Positions 1 through 10,924 of a stretch of 64,000 bases of DNA are shown piece by piece (within the stretch, counting starts at the first letter, position 1; each line of letters begins with the position of its first letter). The translations under genes were made by a program, and so were the position numbers. Under the pieces are notes generated by a model. The model ran no database searches and was not told where the DNA came from. It saw only the letters and a list, made by a program, of their open reading frames with translations. Origin of the DNA: Nakamurella lactea DSM 19367 (lineage in GTDB: Bacteria > Actinomycetota > Actinomycetes > Mycobacteriales > Nakamurellaceae); NCBI RefSeq assembly GCF_000426645.1, contig NZ_KE384549.1, forward strand, positions 215,001 to 279,000, given 5' to 3'.

Positions 1-1875
<1,875 letters not shown>

Positions 1876-1968
1876 AAAAATGCTACGCGTCCACTGTGCA
1901 GCTCTGGAGATACGGGTAACCGTGATCATCCAGCTTGCTGAGTATGATCATGACCTGAATTCCATAGA

Positions 1969-2086
1969 GTTACGGCGGTCATAGCGAAGGGGAAACGCCC
2001 GGTCCCATTCCGAACCCGGAAGCTAAGCCCTTCAGCGCCGATGGTACTGCACCGGCCACGGTGTGGGAGAGTAGGTCGCCGCCGGA
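1969..2086 (+). rRNA. rrf: 5S ribosomal RNA
   Basis: The block contains the near-universal 5S string GGTCCCATTCCGAACCCGGA and the downstream AGCTAAGCCC. The ends TACGGCGGTC and GTCGCCGCCGG can pair as helix I. It lies about 93 bases after the 23S end, the usual spacing in an rRNA operon. The ends are set by analogy and may be off by 2-3 bases. Confidence 0.95.
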
Positions 2087-2097
2087 CATTCATTCCC

Positions 2098-2127
2098 AAA
2101 AGGGGGACCCATCAGGGTCCCCCTTTT
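2098..2127 (+). terminator. rRNA operon intrinsic terminator
   Basis: A perfect 13-bp inverted repeat (AAAAGGGGGACCC, loop ATCA, then its complement ending in TTTT) follows 5S rRNA by about 12 bases. This is a textbook rho-independent hairpin that would end the rRNA transcript before the next gene at 2302. Confidence 0.9.
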
Positions 2128-2301
2128 GTGGTTTCCGGGCACGGTCGATTGTGGCCGGTGCGGTTGCCGGCCACTACTGTGGGCCAGGGGCAGAGCGGCC
2201 GGCCAGGCGGTCTCCCGCCGAGCCTGGATACCCTGATTCCGTACCACCGGCACGTACGTCCAGATCGGGCGACTGCCGTCAGATGCATAGAGGAGAGCTT
2301 C

Positions 2302-4803
2302 GTGAGCACCGACGGTGAGACCCCCAGGGACGGTGCCGGCGGCGGCGACCGCAGGAGGCGTGACGCCGGTGGCGGCGCACGCAACGCGCGCGGCGGCTCC
2401 GAAGGTGCTGGCGGCCGTAGCGATCGACCGGCCCGTGCGTCCGATAGTGGCCGTTCGAGCTCCGGCCGATCTCGGTACCAGGGGCAGGACTCTCGTCAGG
2501 GGGATGCGCGCGACGCGCGTGGCGGATACCGGGGCGGATCGGCCGGCGGAGCATCCACGGGCTCGCGCCCTACCGGCTCCGGGGACCGGCCGTATCGGCA
2601 GGGATCCGGAAGCGGCGGCGGGACTGGGCGTTCTCGGGACGACCGGCCCGAACGCGGCGATGACCGGCGAACGGGCGGCGACGATCGGCGCGGCGCCGCT
2701 CGCGGCGGCCGCGACGACCGTCCCTACCGGGATTCGGGACGAGACGACCGTCCGTACCGCGGTACGGGACGAGACGAGCGTCCGTACCGGAGTACGGGGC
2801 GCGACGAGCGTCCGTACCGGGACTCGGGACGAGACGAGCGTCCGTACCGGAGTACCGGACGTGACGACCGTCCGTACCGCGGAGCTTCCGGAGATTCGGC
2901 TCCCAGGCGTGACGACCGGCCCTATCGGAGTTCGGGGCCCGGCTCTCGAAGTGGTGGCGACCAGTACCGCGGCGGCGATCGTCCGGACCGCGGCGGCGAT
3001 CGACGCGACGACCAACAGTTCCGAGCCGGGGCACCACGAGGGTCAGGGGCGCGCTCTGACGACCGCTCGTACCGAGGCGGTTCGGCCGGTCGCAACGACG
3101 AGCGAACCTGGCGCCCACGCGACGACAGATCGTCACGTGACGATCGGGCCGGAGGGTCTCGGGGACGGGACGACCGCCCACGCACCGACGACCGTGGCCG
3201 CACCGACGACCGTGGCCGCACCGACGACCGTGGCCGCACCGACGACCGTGGCCGCACCGACGACCGTGGCCGTCGGGATGACCGGGTTGGCCGGGACGAT
3301 CGGGAGCGTCCGTTCGGTGACTCGCGGGGACGTCGGGACGATCGATCTACTCGTGGCGGTGGCCGCGATCTCCCGGACGCGCGGCCCAGACGCGACGACC
3401 GCCCCACCCGTGACGACCGCCCCACACGTGAGGACCGGCACGGGCAACGCCCGGAGCGGCCGAACCGATTCGGCGGCGACCTGAGTGCGGGGTTCGGCGA
3501 GCGGCCGGCTCGCCGCGAGTCCCCGGCAGCAGGCGGATCCTGGGCGCGCGACGATCGTCAGCCGCGGTCGGATCGCCCACAGAGCGGCAGCCGGTCGGAC
3601 CGGGATCGGCGTGACGACCGCGGCCGCGCGTCCTACGGCGACCGCGATGGTCGGACGTCGTCCGGCGGCCGGCCTGCCTACCAGGATCGGGGCGACCGTC
3701 CCGCCTATCGCGATCGTCCCGATCGTCGGTCTGACGAACGTCCGCAGCGCCGGGAGCCCGACCGTGGCTCGCGGGTCCGCGAGGAGGATCGCGGTGAGAC
3801 CTGGCCGCAGATCCCGGAATGGGTCGACATCGATGATCTGGCTCCCGACGTCAAACGGGATCTGCGAGGGCTGAGCAAAGAAGGCTCCGAATTCGTTGCC
3901 CGGCATCTGGTCGCTGCCGGCACGCTCGCCGACGAGGATCCCGAGCTCGCCTGGCGCCATGCCAGGGCGGCCCGGCAGAAGGGTGGGCGGATCGCCGTGG
4001 TCCGGGAGACGGTCGGGCTGGTTGCCTACCGGGCCGGTCAATGGGCCGAGGCGATCTCGGAGCTGCGCGCTGCCCGCCGGATGGGCGGCGGCCCCGGACA
4101 CCTGGCGGTGATGGCCGATTGTGAGCGCGCTCTCGGTCACCCGGACAAGGCGATCGAACTCTCGCGGTCGGCCGAGGCGGCCGAGCTCGACGCCGATGGT
4201 GCCATCGAGATGACGGTGGTGGTGGCCGGAGCCAGGGCAGATCTCGGGCAGCTCGATGCCGCCATGGTGATGCTCGAGGAAGCCGGCGTCACCGACGGGG
4301 GCGCGGACGCCCGGCTGCTCTATGCCTACGCGGATCTGATGGCCGGCGCCGATCGCCGTGCGGACGCGTTGAACTGGTTCATGAAGGCGTACGACGCCGA
4401 CACGGAGGACGACACCGACGCGGCCGACCGGATCACCGAACTGGCGGAGCGTGTTGCCGCAGGCGACGGCGGCACTGACGATGACACCGACGACGTTGAC
4501 GACGCCGAGGACGTTGACGTTGACGTTGATGTTGAGGGTGATGACACCGCCGACGTTGACGGCGCCGAGGTCGACGCTGACGCAGAGGACGACGACGTCG
4601 AGGGTGATGACACCGCCGACGTTGACGGCGCCGGAGCCGAGGTCGACGACGTTGACGACGCCGAAGCCGAGGCCGAGGCCGAGGCCGAGGCCGAGGCAGG
4701 GGACGTCCAGGACGTTGATGACACAGACCCCGGCGCCGATGATGGCGCCGCCGACGGCGCTGATACCGGCGAAGGTCAGGACGAGGACGGACCGGAACGG
4801 TGA
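2302..4803 (+). CDS. TPR-containing protein with long basic disordered N-terminus and acidic tail (Rv1691-like)
   Basis: The protein has 833 residues. The GTG start at 2302 is chosen because AGGAGAG lies 5 bases upstream; longer readings would run into 5S rRNA. Residues 1 to about 490 are low-complexity and Arg/Asp/Gly-rich, with in-frame repeats of DDRPYR and TDDRGR. Residues about 495-715 form a folded helical part that reads as TPR-like helices (for example LAWRHARAARQKGG and ADALNWFMKAYDAD). The last ~120 residues are almost only D, E, A, V, T and G. Gene order (next to the HAD phosphatase and tlyA) matches M. tuberculosis Rv1691, but this protein is far longer because of the disordered parts. 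The function is unknown. A role in RNA or ribosome-associated condensates is only an inference from its composition. Confidence 0.85.
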   Translation: MSTDGETPRDGAGGGDRRRRDAGGGARNARGGSEGAGGRSDRPARASDSGRSSSGRSRYQGQDSRQGDARDARGGYRGGSAGGASTGSRPTGSGDRPYRQGSGSGGGTGRSRDDRPERGDDRRTGGDDRRGAARGGRDDRPYRDSGRDDRPYRGTGRDERPYRSTGRDERPYRDSGRDERPYRSTGRDDRPYRGASGDSAPRRDDRPYRSSGPGSRSGGDQYRGGDRPDRGGDRRDDQQFRAGAPRGSGARSDDRSYRGGSAGRNDERTWRPRDDRSSRDDRAGGSRGRDDRPRTDDRGRTDDRGRTDDRGRTDDRGRTDDRGRRDDRVGRDDRERPFGDSRGRRDDRSTRGGGRDLPDARPRRDDRPTRDDRPTREDRHGQRPERPNRFGGDLSAGFGERPARRESPAAGGSWARDDRQPRSDRPQSGSRSDRDRRDDRGRASYGDRDGRTSSGGRPAYQDRGDRPAYRDRPDRRSDERPQRREPDRGSRVREEDRGETWPQIPEWVDIDDLAPDVKRDLRGLSKEGSEFVARHLVAAGTLADEDPELAWRHARAARQKGGRIAVVRETVGLVAYRAGQWAEAISELRAARRMGGGPGHLAVMADCERALGHPDKAIELSRSAEAAELDADGAIEMTVVVAGARADLGQLDAAMVMLEEAGVTDGGADARLLYAYADLMAGADRRADALNWFMKAYDADTEDDTDAADRITELAERVAAGDGGTDDDTDDVDDAEDVDVDVDVEGDDTADVDGAEVDADAEDDDVEGDDTADVDGAGAEVDDVDDAEAEAEAEAEAEAGDVQDVDDTDPGADDGAADGADTGEGQDEDGPER
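2713..2892 (+). repeat. 30-bp in-frame tandem repeat, six units
   Basis: Six units of about 30 bp begin with GACGACCG or GACGAGCG at 2713, 2743, 2773, 2803, 2833 and 2863. They encode decapeptides of the type D(D/E)RPYR(D/S/G)(S/T)GR. The units differ at a few bases, so the array is older than the 18-bp array downstream. It lies wholly inside the coding frame of the TPR protein. Confidence 0.9.
3181..3270 (+). repeat. 18-bp in-frame tandem repeat, five perfect units
   Basis: Five identical or near-identical 18-bp units (CGCACCGACGACCGTGGC) encode RTDDRG. The near identity of the copies suggests recent expansion and possible copy-number variation between strains. Because the unit is a multiple of three bases, changes would not break the reading frame. 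Confidence 0.92.
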
Positions 4804-5885
4804 TGAGGCCGCTGGCCGAGACCTACGACGCAGCGCTGCTCGATCTGGACGGGACGGTCTACCTGGGCGGCACCGTCATCCCGTTCGTTCCGGAGGCGTT
4901 GGCCGCGGCCAGAGCCATGGGAATGGCGACGATGTTCGTCACCAACAATGCCTCGCGTCCGCCCGCGGTGGTCGCGAAGAGCTTGTCGGACATGGGGATC
5001 CAGGCGTCCGACGATGACGTCCTCACCTCCCCGCACGTCGCCGCCGAGATGTTGGCCGCCAGTCATCCGGCGGGCGCCAGGGTGCTGGTGGTCGGCGCCC
5101 CGTACCTGCATGAGGCGATCGCCGAGGTCGGCCTGATCCCGGTCGAGGAGGCCGCCGACGAACCGGTGGCCGTCGTTCAGGGTCATTCGCCGGACACCGG
5201 GTGGCGTCAGCTGGCGGAGGCCTGCATCGCGCTGCGGGCCGGTGTCGACTGGGTAGCCTGCAACTCCGACTCGACGCTGCCGACCGACCGAGGTCTGCTG
5301 CCCGGCAACGGCGCGATGGTGGCGGCGCTGGTCGCCGCCACCGGCCGCCGGCCGCGGGTGGCCGGCAAACCGGCGCGTCCGTTACTGGACAGTGCCATCG
5401 AACGGGCCGGGTCGAAGCGTCCGCTGGTGGTCGGCGACCGGCTGGACACCGATATCGAAGCCGCCGGCGTGGCCGGTCTGCCGGCCCTGATGCCGCTCAC
5501 CGGGGTCAACAGCGCCAGCGATCTGCTGCTCGCGCCCGCCCACCGGCGTCCGACGCACGTCTGTCTCGATCTGCGCGGGCTGACGGATCCGGCCCGGGTG
5601 GTCGCGCTGCCGGATCCCCGTTCGACCGATGCACCGGCTCCAGGGACCGAGCCGGCCGGCTGGCAGGTGACCCGCGACGACGACCTGTTGACGCTGTCGA
5701 GCACGGGTGAGGCAAACACCGGCGACACGGCGGTGCTCGGCGCGCTGGCGGCGCTGCTGGCCGCCGCCTGGAGCCGACCGGGAGCGGGGGAGCCGATCCG
5801 GGTCGGCGCCGCCGACGCCGCCGCCGGGAAGGCGTTGGACCGACTCGACATCAGCCGCGCTGACGCCCAGGCAACCGCGGGCTGA
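4803..5885 (+). CDS. HAD superfamily (NagD/IIA-type) phosphatase, glycerol-3-phosphate phosphatase-like
   Basis: 360 residues. The ATG at 4803 overlaps the upstream stop (TGATG), a coupled start. HAD motif I is DLDGTVYLGG with nucleophile D14 and acid/base D16; motif II is TNNAS; the lysine is in GKPARP; motif IV is VGDRLDTDIEAA. The arrangement is that of subclass IIA phosphatases (NagD, PGP). About 100 extra residues follow the HAD core, as in the M. tuberculosis orthologue by position (Rv1692), which is reported to dephosphorylate glycerol 3-phosphate from phospholipid recycling. Substrate assignment here is by synteny and family, not direct evidence. It is cytosolic, with no signal or membrane segment. 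Confidence 0.85.
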   Translation: MRPLAETYDAALLDLDGTVYLGGTVIPFVPEALAAARAMGMATMFVTNNASRPPAVVAKSLSDMGIQASDDDVLTSPHVAAEMLAASHPAGARVLVVGAPYLHEAIAEVGLIPVEEAADEPVAVVQGHSPDTGWRQLAEACIALRAGVDWVACNSDSTLPTDRGLLPGNGAMVAALVAATGRRPRVAGKPARPLLDSAIERAGSKRPLVVGDRLDTDIEAAGVAGLPALMPLTGVNSASDLLLAPAHRRPTHVCLDLRGLTDPARVVALPDPRSTDAPAPGTEPAGWQVTRDDDLLTLSSTGEANTGDTAVLGALAALLAAAWSRPGAGEPIRVGAADAAAGKALDRLDISRADAQATAG

Positions 5886-5938
5886 TCGGCCCCTGCACTA
5901 CCGTGAGAACAGCCGGAACGGCCCGTTAGGAGACGCGA

Positions 5939-6139
5939 GTGGATCCACGTCCGCACACCACCGACCCGTTGGCCGCCGTCGACGCGGACATCGACGCGCT
6001 GGACTCGGTCCCGGAGCCGGAGCAGCCGGCGATCTACGGCCGCATCCACGCCGGGCTGGCCGCCGCCCTCGCCGGCACCCAACCGGACAAGGGTCCGGCA
6101 CCGGTCGACGCCCGGACCGGCGACCGTCCGGGTCGCTGA
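5939..6139 (+). CDS. Small conserved hypothetical protein (Rv1693-like position)
   Basis: 66 residues, GTG start with TTAGGAGA about 6 bases upstream. It reads MDPRPHTTDPLAAVDADIDA and ends in a Pro/Asp-rich tail; it has no membrane segment or recognisable catalytic motif. It sits between the HAD phosphatase and tlyA, exactly where mycobacteria have the small gene Rv1693, and its stop is 1 base before the tlyA start. I do not recognise a function. It may couple translation of tlyA. Confidence 0.7.
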   Translation: MDPRPHTTDPLAAVDADIDALDSVPEPEQPAIYGRIHAGLAAALAGTQPDKGPAPVDARTGDRPGR

Positions 6140-6140
6140 G

Positions 6141-6944
6141 GTGCGTCGTGCCCGGCTGGACGCCGAACTCGTGCGGCGCGGGTTGGCCCGCTCCCGTGAG
6201 CACGCCGCCGAACTCATCGCGGCGGGCCGGGTGACGGCGTCCGGACGCACCGCGACCAAGCCCGCCACCGCGGTCGATCCGGGTGCGCCGTTGCTCGTCA
6301 CCGCGGACGAGACCGACGAGAACTGGGCCTCCCGTGGTGCCCACAAGCTGATCGGCGCGTTGGATGCGTTCGCCGACGTCGAGGTCGACGGCGCCAGATG
6401 CCTGGACGCCGGGGCCTCGACGGGTGGCTTCACCGATGTGCTGCTGCGCAGGGGCGCGCGCGAGGTAGTGGCGGTCGACGTCGGCTACGGACAACTGATC
6501 TGGCGGCTGCAGAACGATCAGCGGGTCCAGGTATTCGATCGGACGAACGTCCGCCGGCTGACGCCCGACGACATCGGTGGGCGGGTCGGCCTGACCGTCT
6601 CCGATCTGTCCTTCATCTCGCTGACGGTGGTGCTGCCCGCCCTCATCGCCTGCACCGAGCCGGCCGGCGACCTGGTGCTGATGGTGAAGCCGCAGTTCGA
6701 GGTCGGCAAGGAACGGCTCGGAGCCGGCGGTGTCGTCCGCTCGCCGGAGCTGCGCGCCGACGCGGTGTCCACCGTGGTGGCCGCCGCCGCCGGGCTCGGC
6801 CGCGGGCTGGCCGGGGTGCAGGCATCACCGCTGCCCGGACCGAGTGGCAACGTCGAGTACTTCGTCCACCTGCGCGCCGATGCCCCGACCGACGCGGACG
6901 CGGCTCAGCGCATCGAACAGGCCGTCGCGGAAGGGCCGCAATGA
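6141..6944 (+). CDS. tlyA: 16S/23S rRNA 2'-O-methyltransferase TlyA
   Basis: 267 residues, GTG start. Residues 1-60 form an S4-like RNA-binding domain (RLDAELVRRGLARSREHAAE); the rest is a FtsJ-like methyltransferase with the SAM loop CLDAGASTGGFTD near residues 87-99 and VSDLSFISL later. In mycobacteria TlyA methylates 16S C1409 and 23S C1920 and its loss gives capreomycin resistance. The usual length is about 268. Its stop overlaps the nadK start (ATGA), so the two are coupled. Confidence 0.95.
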   Translation: MRRARLDAELVRRGLARSREHAAELIAAGRVTASGRTATKPATAVDPGAPLLVTADETDENWASRGAHKLIGALDAFADVEVDGARCLDAGASTGGFTDVLLRRGAREVVAVDVGYGQLIWRLQNDQRVQVFDRTNVRRLTPDDIGGRVGLTVSDLSFISLTVVLPALIACTEPAGDLVLMVKPQFEVGKERLGAGGVVRSPELRADAVSTVVAAAAGLGRGLAGVQASPLPGPSGNVEYFVHLRADAPTDADAAQRIEQAVAEGPQ

Positions 6945-7843
6945 CTTCAACCATTCCCCCGACCGTCGGTCGGGAGCAGGCGGAGCGTCGGGTGCTGCTG
7001 GTCGCGCACACCGGTCGGGCCGACATCCGCGAGGTCGTCACCGAAGCCGCCGACCGACTCGCGGAGGCCGGCGTGACCCTGGTCGCGCTGCCCGACGAAG
7101 GGCCGGATCTCGGCCTGGCCGTCAGCGACGACCGGCCGGTGGAGCTGGTGCTGGCGCTGGGCGGCGACGGCACCCTGCTTCGCGCCGCGGAGCAGGCCCG
7201 GCCGCTGCGCGCCGGCGTGCTGGGGGTCAATCTCGGCCGGGTGGGTTTCCTGGCCGAGGTGGACGCCGACCACATCGACGCGGTGCTGGACGCCATCGTC
7301 GCCCGCAGCTACCGACTCGTCGACCGGATGACGGTCGACGTCGCCGTCGAAGTCGCCGGCGAGATCGTCTACACCTGCTGGGCGCTGAACGAGATCAGCG
7401 TGGAGAAGTCCAGCCGGGAAAGGATTCTCGACGTGGTCGTCGAGGTCGACGGGCACGGGCTGTCCGCCTACGGCTGTGACGGGGTGCTGATCAGCACGCC
7501 GACCGGATCGACGGCGTACGCGTTCTCGGCGGGCGGTCCGATCGTCTGGCCCGCGGTCGAGGCACTGCTGGTGGCGCCGCTCAACGCGCATGCGTTGTTC
7601 GCCCGCGCGGCCGTGGTCGGGCCCGATTCGACGGTCACCGTGCACCTGGACCCGGATGGACACGACGGCACGGTGGCCTGCGACGGCCGCCGGTCGTTCG
7701 ACGCGCCGCCGGGCAGCCGGGTGCACGTCCGCCGCGGCGTCACCCCGGTGGCGCTGGCCCGGATCGGCGACGAACAGTTCACCGACCGGCTGGTCCGCAA
7801 GTTCGCCCTCCCGGTGCACGGCTGGCGCGACCAACGGCACTAG
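6941..7843 (+). CDS. nadK: NAD kinase
   Basis: 300 residues; makes NADP from NAD and ATP (or polyphosphate in the mycobacterial PpnK). The diagnostic GGDGT motif is at about residues 73-77, followed by NLGRVGFLAE, the NE of WALNEISVEKSS and TPTGSTAYAFSAGGP. The ATG at 6941 overlaps the tlyA stop. The length is normal. It continues the tlyA-nadK-recN order of mycobacteria. Confidence 0.96.
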   Translation: MTSTIPPTVGREQAERRVLLVAHTGRADIREVVTEAADRLAEAGVTLVALPDEGPDLGLAVSDDRPVELVLALGGDGTLLRAAEQARPLRAGVLGVNLGRVGFLAEVDADHIDAVLDAIVARSYRLVDRMTVDVAVEVAGEIVYTCWALNEISVEKSSRERILDVVVEVDGHGLSAYGCDGVLISTPTGSTAYAFSAGGPIVWPAVEALLVAPLNAHALFARAAVVGPDSTVTVHLDPDGHDGTVACDGRRSFDAPPGSRVHVRRGVTPVALARIGDEQFTDRLVRKFALPVHGWRDQRH

Positions 7844-7853
7844 CGTTGCGGCA

Positions 7854-9620
7854 ATGCTCAGCGAATTGCGGATCTCCGGCCTCGGAGTGATCTCCGACGC
7901 CGTGATCGAGCCGCACCCCGGCCTCACCGTGGTGACCGGCGAGACCGGCGCCGGCAAGACGATGGTGGTGACCGCCCTCGGCCTGGCCGGCGGTGGCCGC
8001 GGTGATGCGGCCAGGGTGCGGGCCGGAGCCGAGAAGGCCGCCGTCGAGGCCAGGTGGCACGTTCCCGCGGGAACGCCGACCGGCGACACGCTGGCGGCGG
8101 CGGTCGGCGCGGCCGGTGGTGCCCTCGACGACGACGGCTCGGTGATCTGCGTGCGGACGGTGTCCGCGGAAGGCCGGTCGCGGGCGCACATCGGCGGCCG
8201 GACGGCCCCGTTGGCGGCACTGGCCGAGCTGACCGAGCCGCTGCTGGCGGTCCATGGGCAATCGGAAGCGATCTCGCTGCTGCAGCCCGCCGCCCAACGA
8301 CAGGTGCTCGACCGCTACGCCGGTCTGGCCGACCTGGTGGCCGGCTACCGCGACGCCCGCGCCGGCTGGCAGGCCGCGGCCGCGGAGTTGGCGGACCGGA
8401 CCGGGCGGGCCCGGGAACTCGCCCAGCGCGAACAACTATTGCGGATGGGCCTGGCCGAGATCGACCAGGTCGCCCCGCTGCCGGGGGAGGACGCCGAGCT
8501 CAACGCGACGGTCCGCCGGCTGGAGAACGTTGATGCGCTGCGCAGCGCAGCCGCCGCATCGTTGGAGGCACTGTCCGGCAGCGACGTGACCTCGGACGCC
8601 GCGAACGCGGTCGGCCTGGTCGGCGCCGCCGAGCACCTGCTGGCCGGCAGCGACGACCCGCGGCTGACGAACTGGGCGCCGGCCCTGCACCAGGCCATGT
8701 CCGTGCTCACCGAGGTCGGCGCCGAGCTCTCGTCATACCTGGACGAACTGGACGACGACCCGGCCGCGCTGGAGCAGACGCTGTCCCGGCAGGCGGTGCT
8801 GCGTGCGCTGTCGCGCCGGTACGGCGCCGACACCGACGCAGTGCTGGCCTGGGCGGCCGATGCCCGCCGGGAGCTGGCATCGCTTGACTCCTCGGACGAG
8901 GCACTGGCGGCGCTCGCCGAGCGGGTCACCGAGCTCGGCGCGCGGACGGCGAAACTGGCCGTCGAGCTGTCCCGGCGGCGTACCGAGGCGGCCGGCCGGC
9001 TCGGCGAGGCCGCCACCGCTGAACTCGCGCACCTGGCGATGGGCCGGGCGAAGGTGCGGGTCGCCGTCAGCCATCGGTTGGTAGCGGACGGCACCGCCGA
9101 TGACGGCGGCCGGGCGGCCGAAACCCTGGTGATCGGCCGCGGTGAGAAGACCGAACGGGTGCACGCCGGTCCCGACGGCATCGACCAGGTCGAGATCGTC
9201 ATGACGGCGCATCGGGGGGCGCCGGAACTGCCGATCGCCAAGGGCGCGTCCGGCGGCGAGCTGTCCCGGGTGATGCTCGCTCTCGAGGTGGTACTGGCCG
9301 GTGCCGACACCGTTGGCACGTTGGTGTTCGACGAGGTGGACGCCGGGGTCGGCGGCCGGGCGGCCACCGAGATCGGCCGCCGGTTGGCCATGCTCGCGCG
9401 GAGCCATCAGGTGATCGTGGTGACGCACCTGGCTCAGGTCGCGGCGTTCGCCGACCGGCACGTGGTGGTTGATGCCGGCCAGGACGGCAGCGTGGGCACG
9501 TCGTCCGTCACCGTCGTCGACGGTCGCCACCGGCTGGCCGAGCTGGCCAGGATGCTCGGCGGCACCGACACCGACACCGCGCTGGCGCATGCGAAGGACC
9601 TGCTCGCCGCGGCCGGCTGA
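7854..9620 (+). CDS. recN: DNA repair ATPase RecN
   Basis: 588 residues, the normal size. It is an SMC-like ATPase of double-strand break repair. Walker A is GETGAGKT at residues 29-36, a coiled-coil middle is rich in Ala/Leu/Glu/Arg, the ABC signature is GASGGELSRVMLALE and Walker B is LVFDEVDAGVGG. The ATG at 7854 starts right at the conserved N-terminus MLSELRISGLG. The gene begins 10 bases after nadK. No SOS box is seen just upstream, so it is probably transcribed with tlyA-nadK. Confidence 0.96.
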   Translation: MLSELRISGLGVISDAVIEPHPGLTVVTGETGAGKTMVVTALGLAGGGRGDAARVRAGAEKAAVEARWHVPAGTPTGDTLAAAVGAAGGALDDDGSVICVRTVSAEGRSRAHIGGRTAPLAALAELTEPLLAVHGQSEAISLLQPAAQRQVLDRYAGLADLVAGYRDARAGWQAAAAELADRTGRARELAQREQLLRMGLAEIDQVAPLPGEDAELNATVRRLENVDALRSAAAASLEALSGSDVTSDAANAVGLVGAAEHLLAGSDDPRLTNWAPALHQAMSVLTEVGAELSSYLDELDDDPAALEQTLSRQAVLRALSRRYGADTDAVLAWAADARRELASLDSSDEALAALAERVTELGARTAKLAVELSRRRTEAAGRLGEAATAELAHLAMGRAKVRVAVSHRLVADGTADDGGRAAETLVIGRGEKTERVHAGPDGIDQVEIVMTAHRGAPELPIAKGASGGELSRVMLALEVVLAGADTVGTLVFDEVDAGVGGRAATEIGRRLAMLARSHQVIVVTHLAQVAAFADRHVVVDAGQDGSVGTSSVTVVDGRHRLAELARMLGGTDTDTALAHAKDLLAAAG

Positions 9621-9745
9621 CCCCACTGCCGCCGCCGGGCGACCCGGTGGCCGGCCCATTGGCCGGGTCGTCACCGTGCGCGACCGCCTAATTCACCGGG
9701 TCGGATGCGTCGCGCCTCCACCGTTCGGCAGGCGTTTCTGCCACC

Positions 9746-10924
9746 ATGCCACATATGAAACTCTTGTCACGCCAGCCTCACGCTCTACCAGGAGTCACAG
9801 GCGTCGCACGGGTTGCTCGTCGTAGCGACTCGTTGATCGGCCGTGTCGGCAACGGCGACATCGTGATCTTCGACCACACCGACATCGACCGGGCGACCGC
9901 GGATGCACTGGTCAAGGCCGGCGTCACCGCCGTGGTCAACGCCGCCGAGTCGATCTCCGGCCGGTACCCGAACCTGGGCCCGGAGATCCTGGTGGCCGCC
10001 GGCATCCCGCTGATCGACCAGGCCGGCGACAAGGTGTTCATCCGGCTCAAGGACGGCGCCCGGATCAGGATCGACGGCGGCACCATCTACGTCGGTGAGG
10101 AAGAGATCGCCAGCGGGATCGAGCTGACCCCGGAGTCGGTCGCCGACCTGATGATCGAGGCGAAGTCCGGGATGTCCGCCCAGCTCGAGGCGTTCGCGGC
10201 GAACGCCATCGAGTACATGAAGCGGGAACGGACCCTGCTGCTGGACGGCGTCGGCATCCCGAACCTGGCGACGGAGATCAGCGGCAAGCACGTGCTGATC
10301 GTGGCCGGCACCGCGGATGCGGCCGCCGAACTCAAGTCGTTGAAGAAGTACATCCGCGACTACCGACCGGTGCTGTTCGGGGTCGACGGCGGCGCCGATG
10401 CGCTGATGGAGGCCGGGTACGCCCCGGACGTGATCGTCGGTAACCCCGACCGGATCGAGGACGAGACCCTGCGCAGCAGGGGCGAGGTCGTCATCCCCGC
10501 GGACACCGACGGGCACGCGCCCGGGCTGGAACGGCTGCAGGATCTGGGCATCGGGGCGGTCACCTTCCCGGCATCGGGCACCCCGGAGGATCTGGCCCTG
10601 CTGCTCGCCGATGAGCACGAGGCCGGCCTGATGGTGACGGTCGGCATGCACGCGTCGCTGGCCGAGCTGCTGGACCGCGGCCGCGGCTCGACGGCCTCCA
10701 GCTTCCTGGTCCGCTTGCGGGTCGCCGACAAGGTGGTCGAGGCGTCCGCGGTGAGCAAGCTGTACCGGCCGAAGGTCTCCTGGTGGGCGGTGCTGTTCCT
10801 GGTGCTCGCCGCCGTCGTCGCGATGGCCGTGGCCGTGTACTACTCCGACGTCTCCGGGACCTACGCCGATCTGGCGAGGGCCCGTTGGAACGAATTCGCC
10901 GACTGGGTCAAGGGGCTGTTCTAG
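9746..10924 (+). CDS. steA: SteA-like cytokinesis protein
   Basis: 392 residues (or 389 if the second ATG at 9755 is used; neither has a strong Shine-Dalgarno). The N-terminal two-thirds is a soluble alpha/beta domain with a thiamin pyrophosphokinase-like fold (VDGGADALMEAGYAPDVIVG); a single membrane helix (WWAVLFLVLAAVVAMAVAVY) lies near the C-terminus with a short tail outside. This matches M. tuberculosis Rv1697 and corynebacterial SteA, which works with SteB at the division septum. The next gene, steB, starts directly after the stop. Confidence 0.88.
   Translation: MPHMKLLSRQPHALPGVTGVARVARRSDSLIGRVGNGDIVIFDHTDIDRATADALVKAGVTAVVNAAESISGRYPNLGPEILVAAGIPLIDQAGDKVFIRLKDGARIRIDGGTIYVGEEEIASGIELTPESVADLMIEAKSGMSAQLEAFAANAIEYMKRERTLLLDGVGIPNLATEISGKHVLIVAGTADAAAELKSLKKYIRDYRPVLFGVDGGADALMEAGYAPDVIVGNPDRIEDETLRSRGEVVIPADTDGHAPGLERLQDLGIGAVTFPASGTPEDLALLLADEHEAGLMVTVGMHASLAELLDRGRGSTASSFLVRLRVADKVVEASAVSKLYRPKVSWWAVLFLVLAAVVAMAVAVYYSDVSGTYADLARARWNEFADWVKGLF

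Noticed and set aside
2713..3270. Possible CRISPR array
   Set aside because: Repeats are directly tandem with no unique spacers, sit in a coding frame and have no cas genes nearby.
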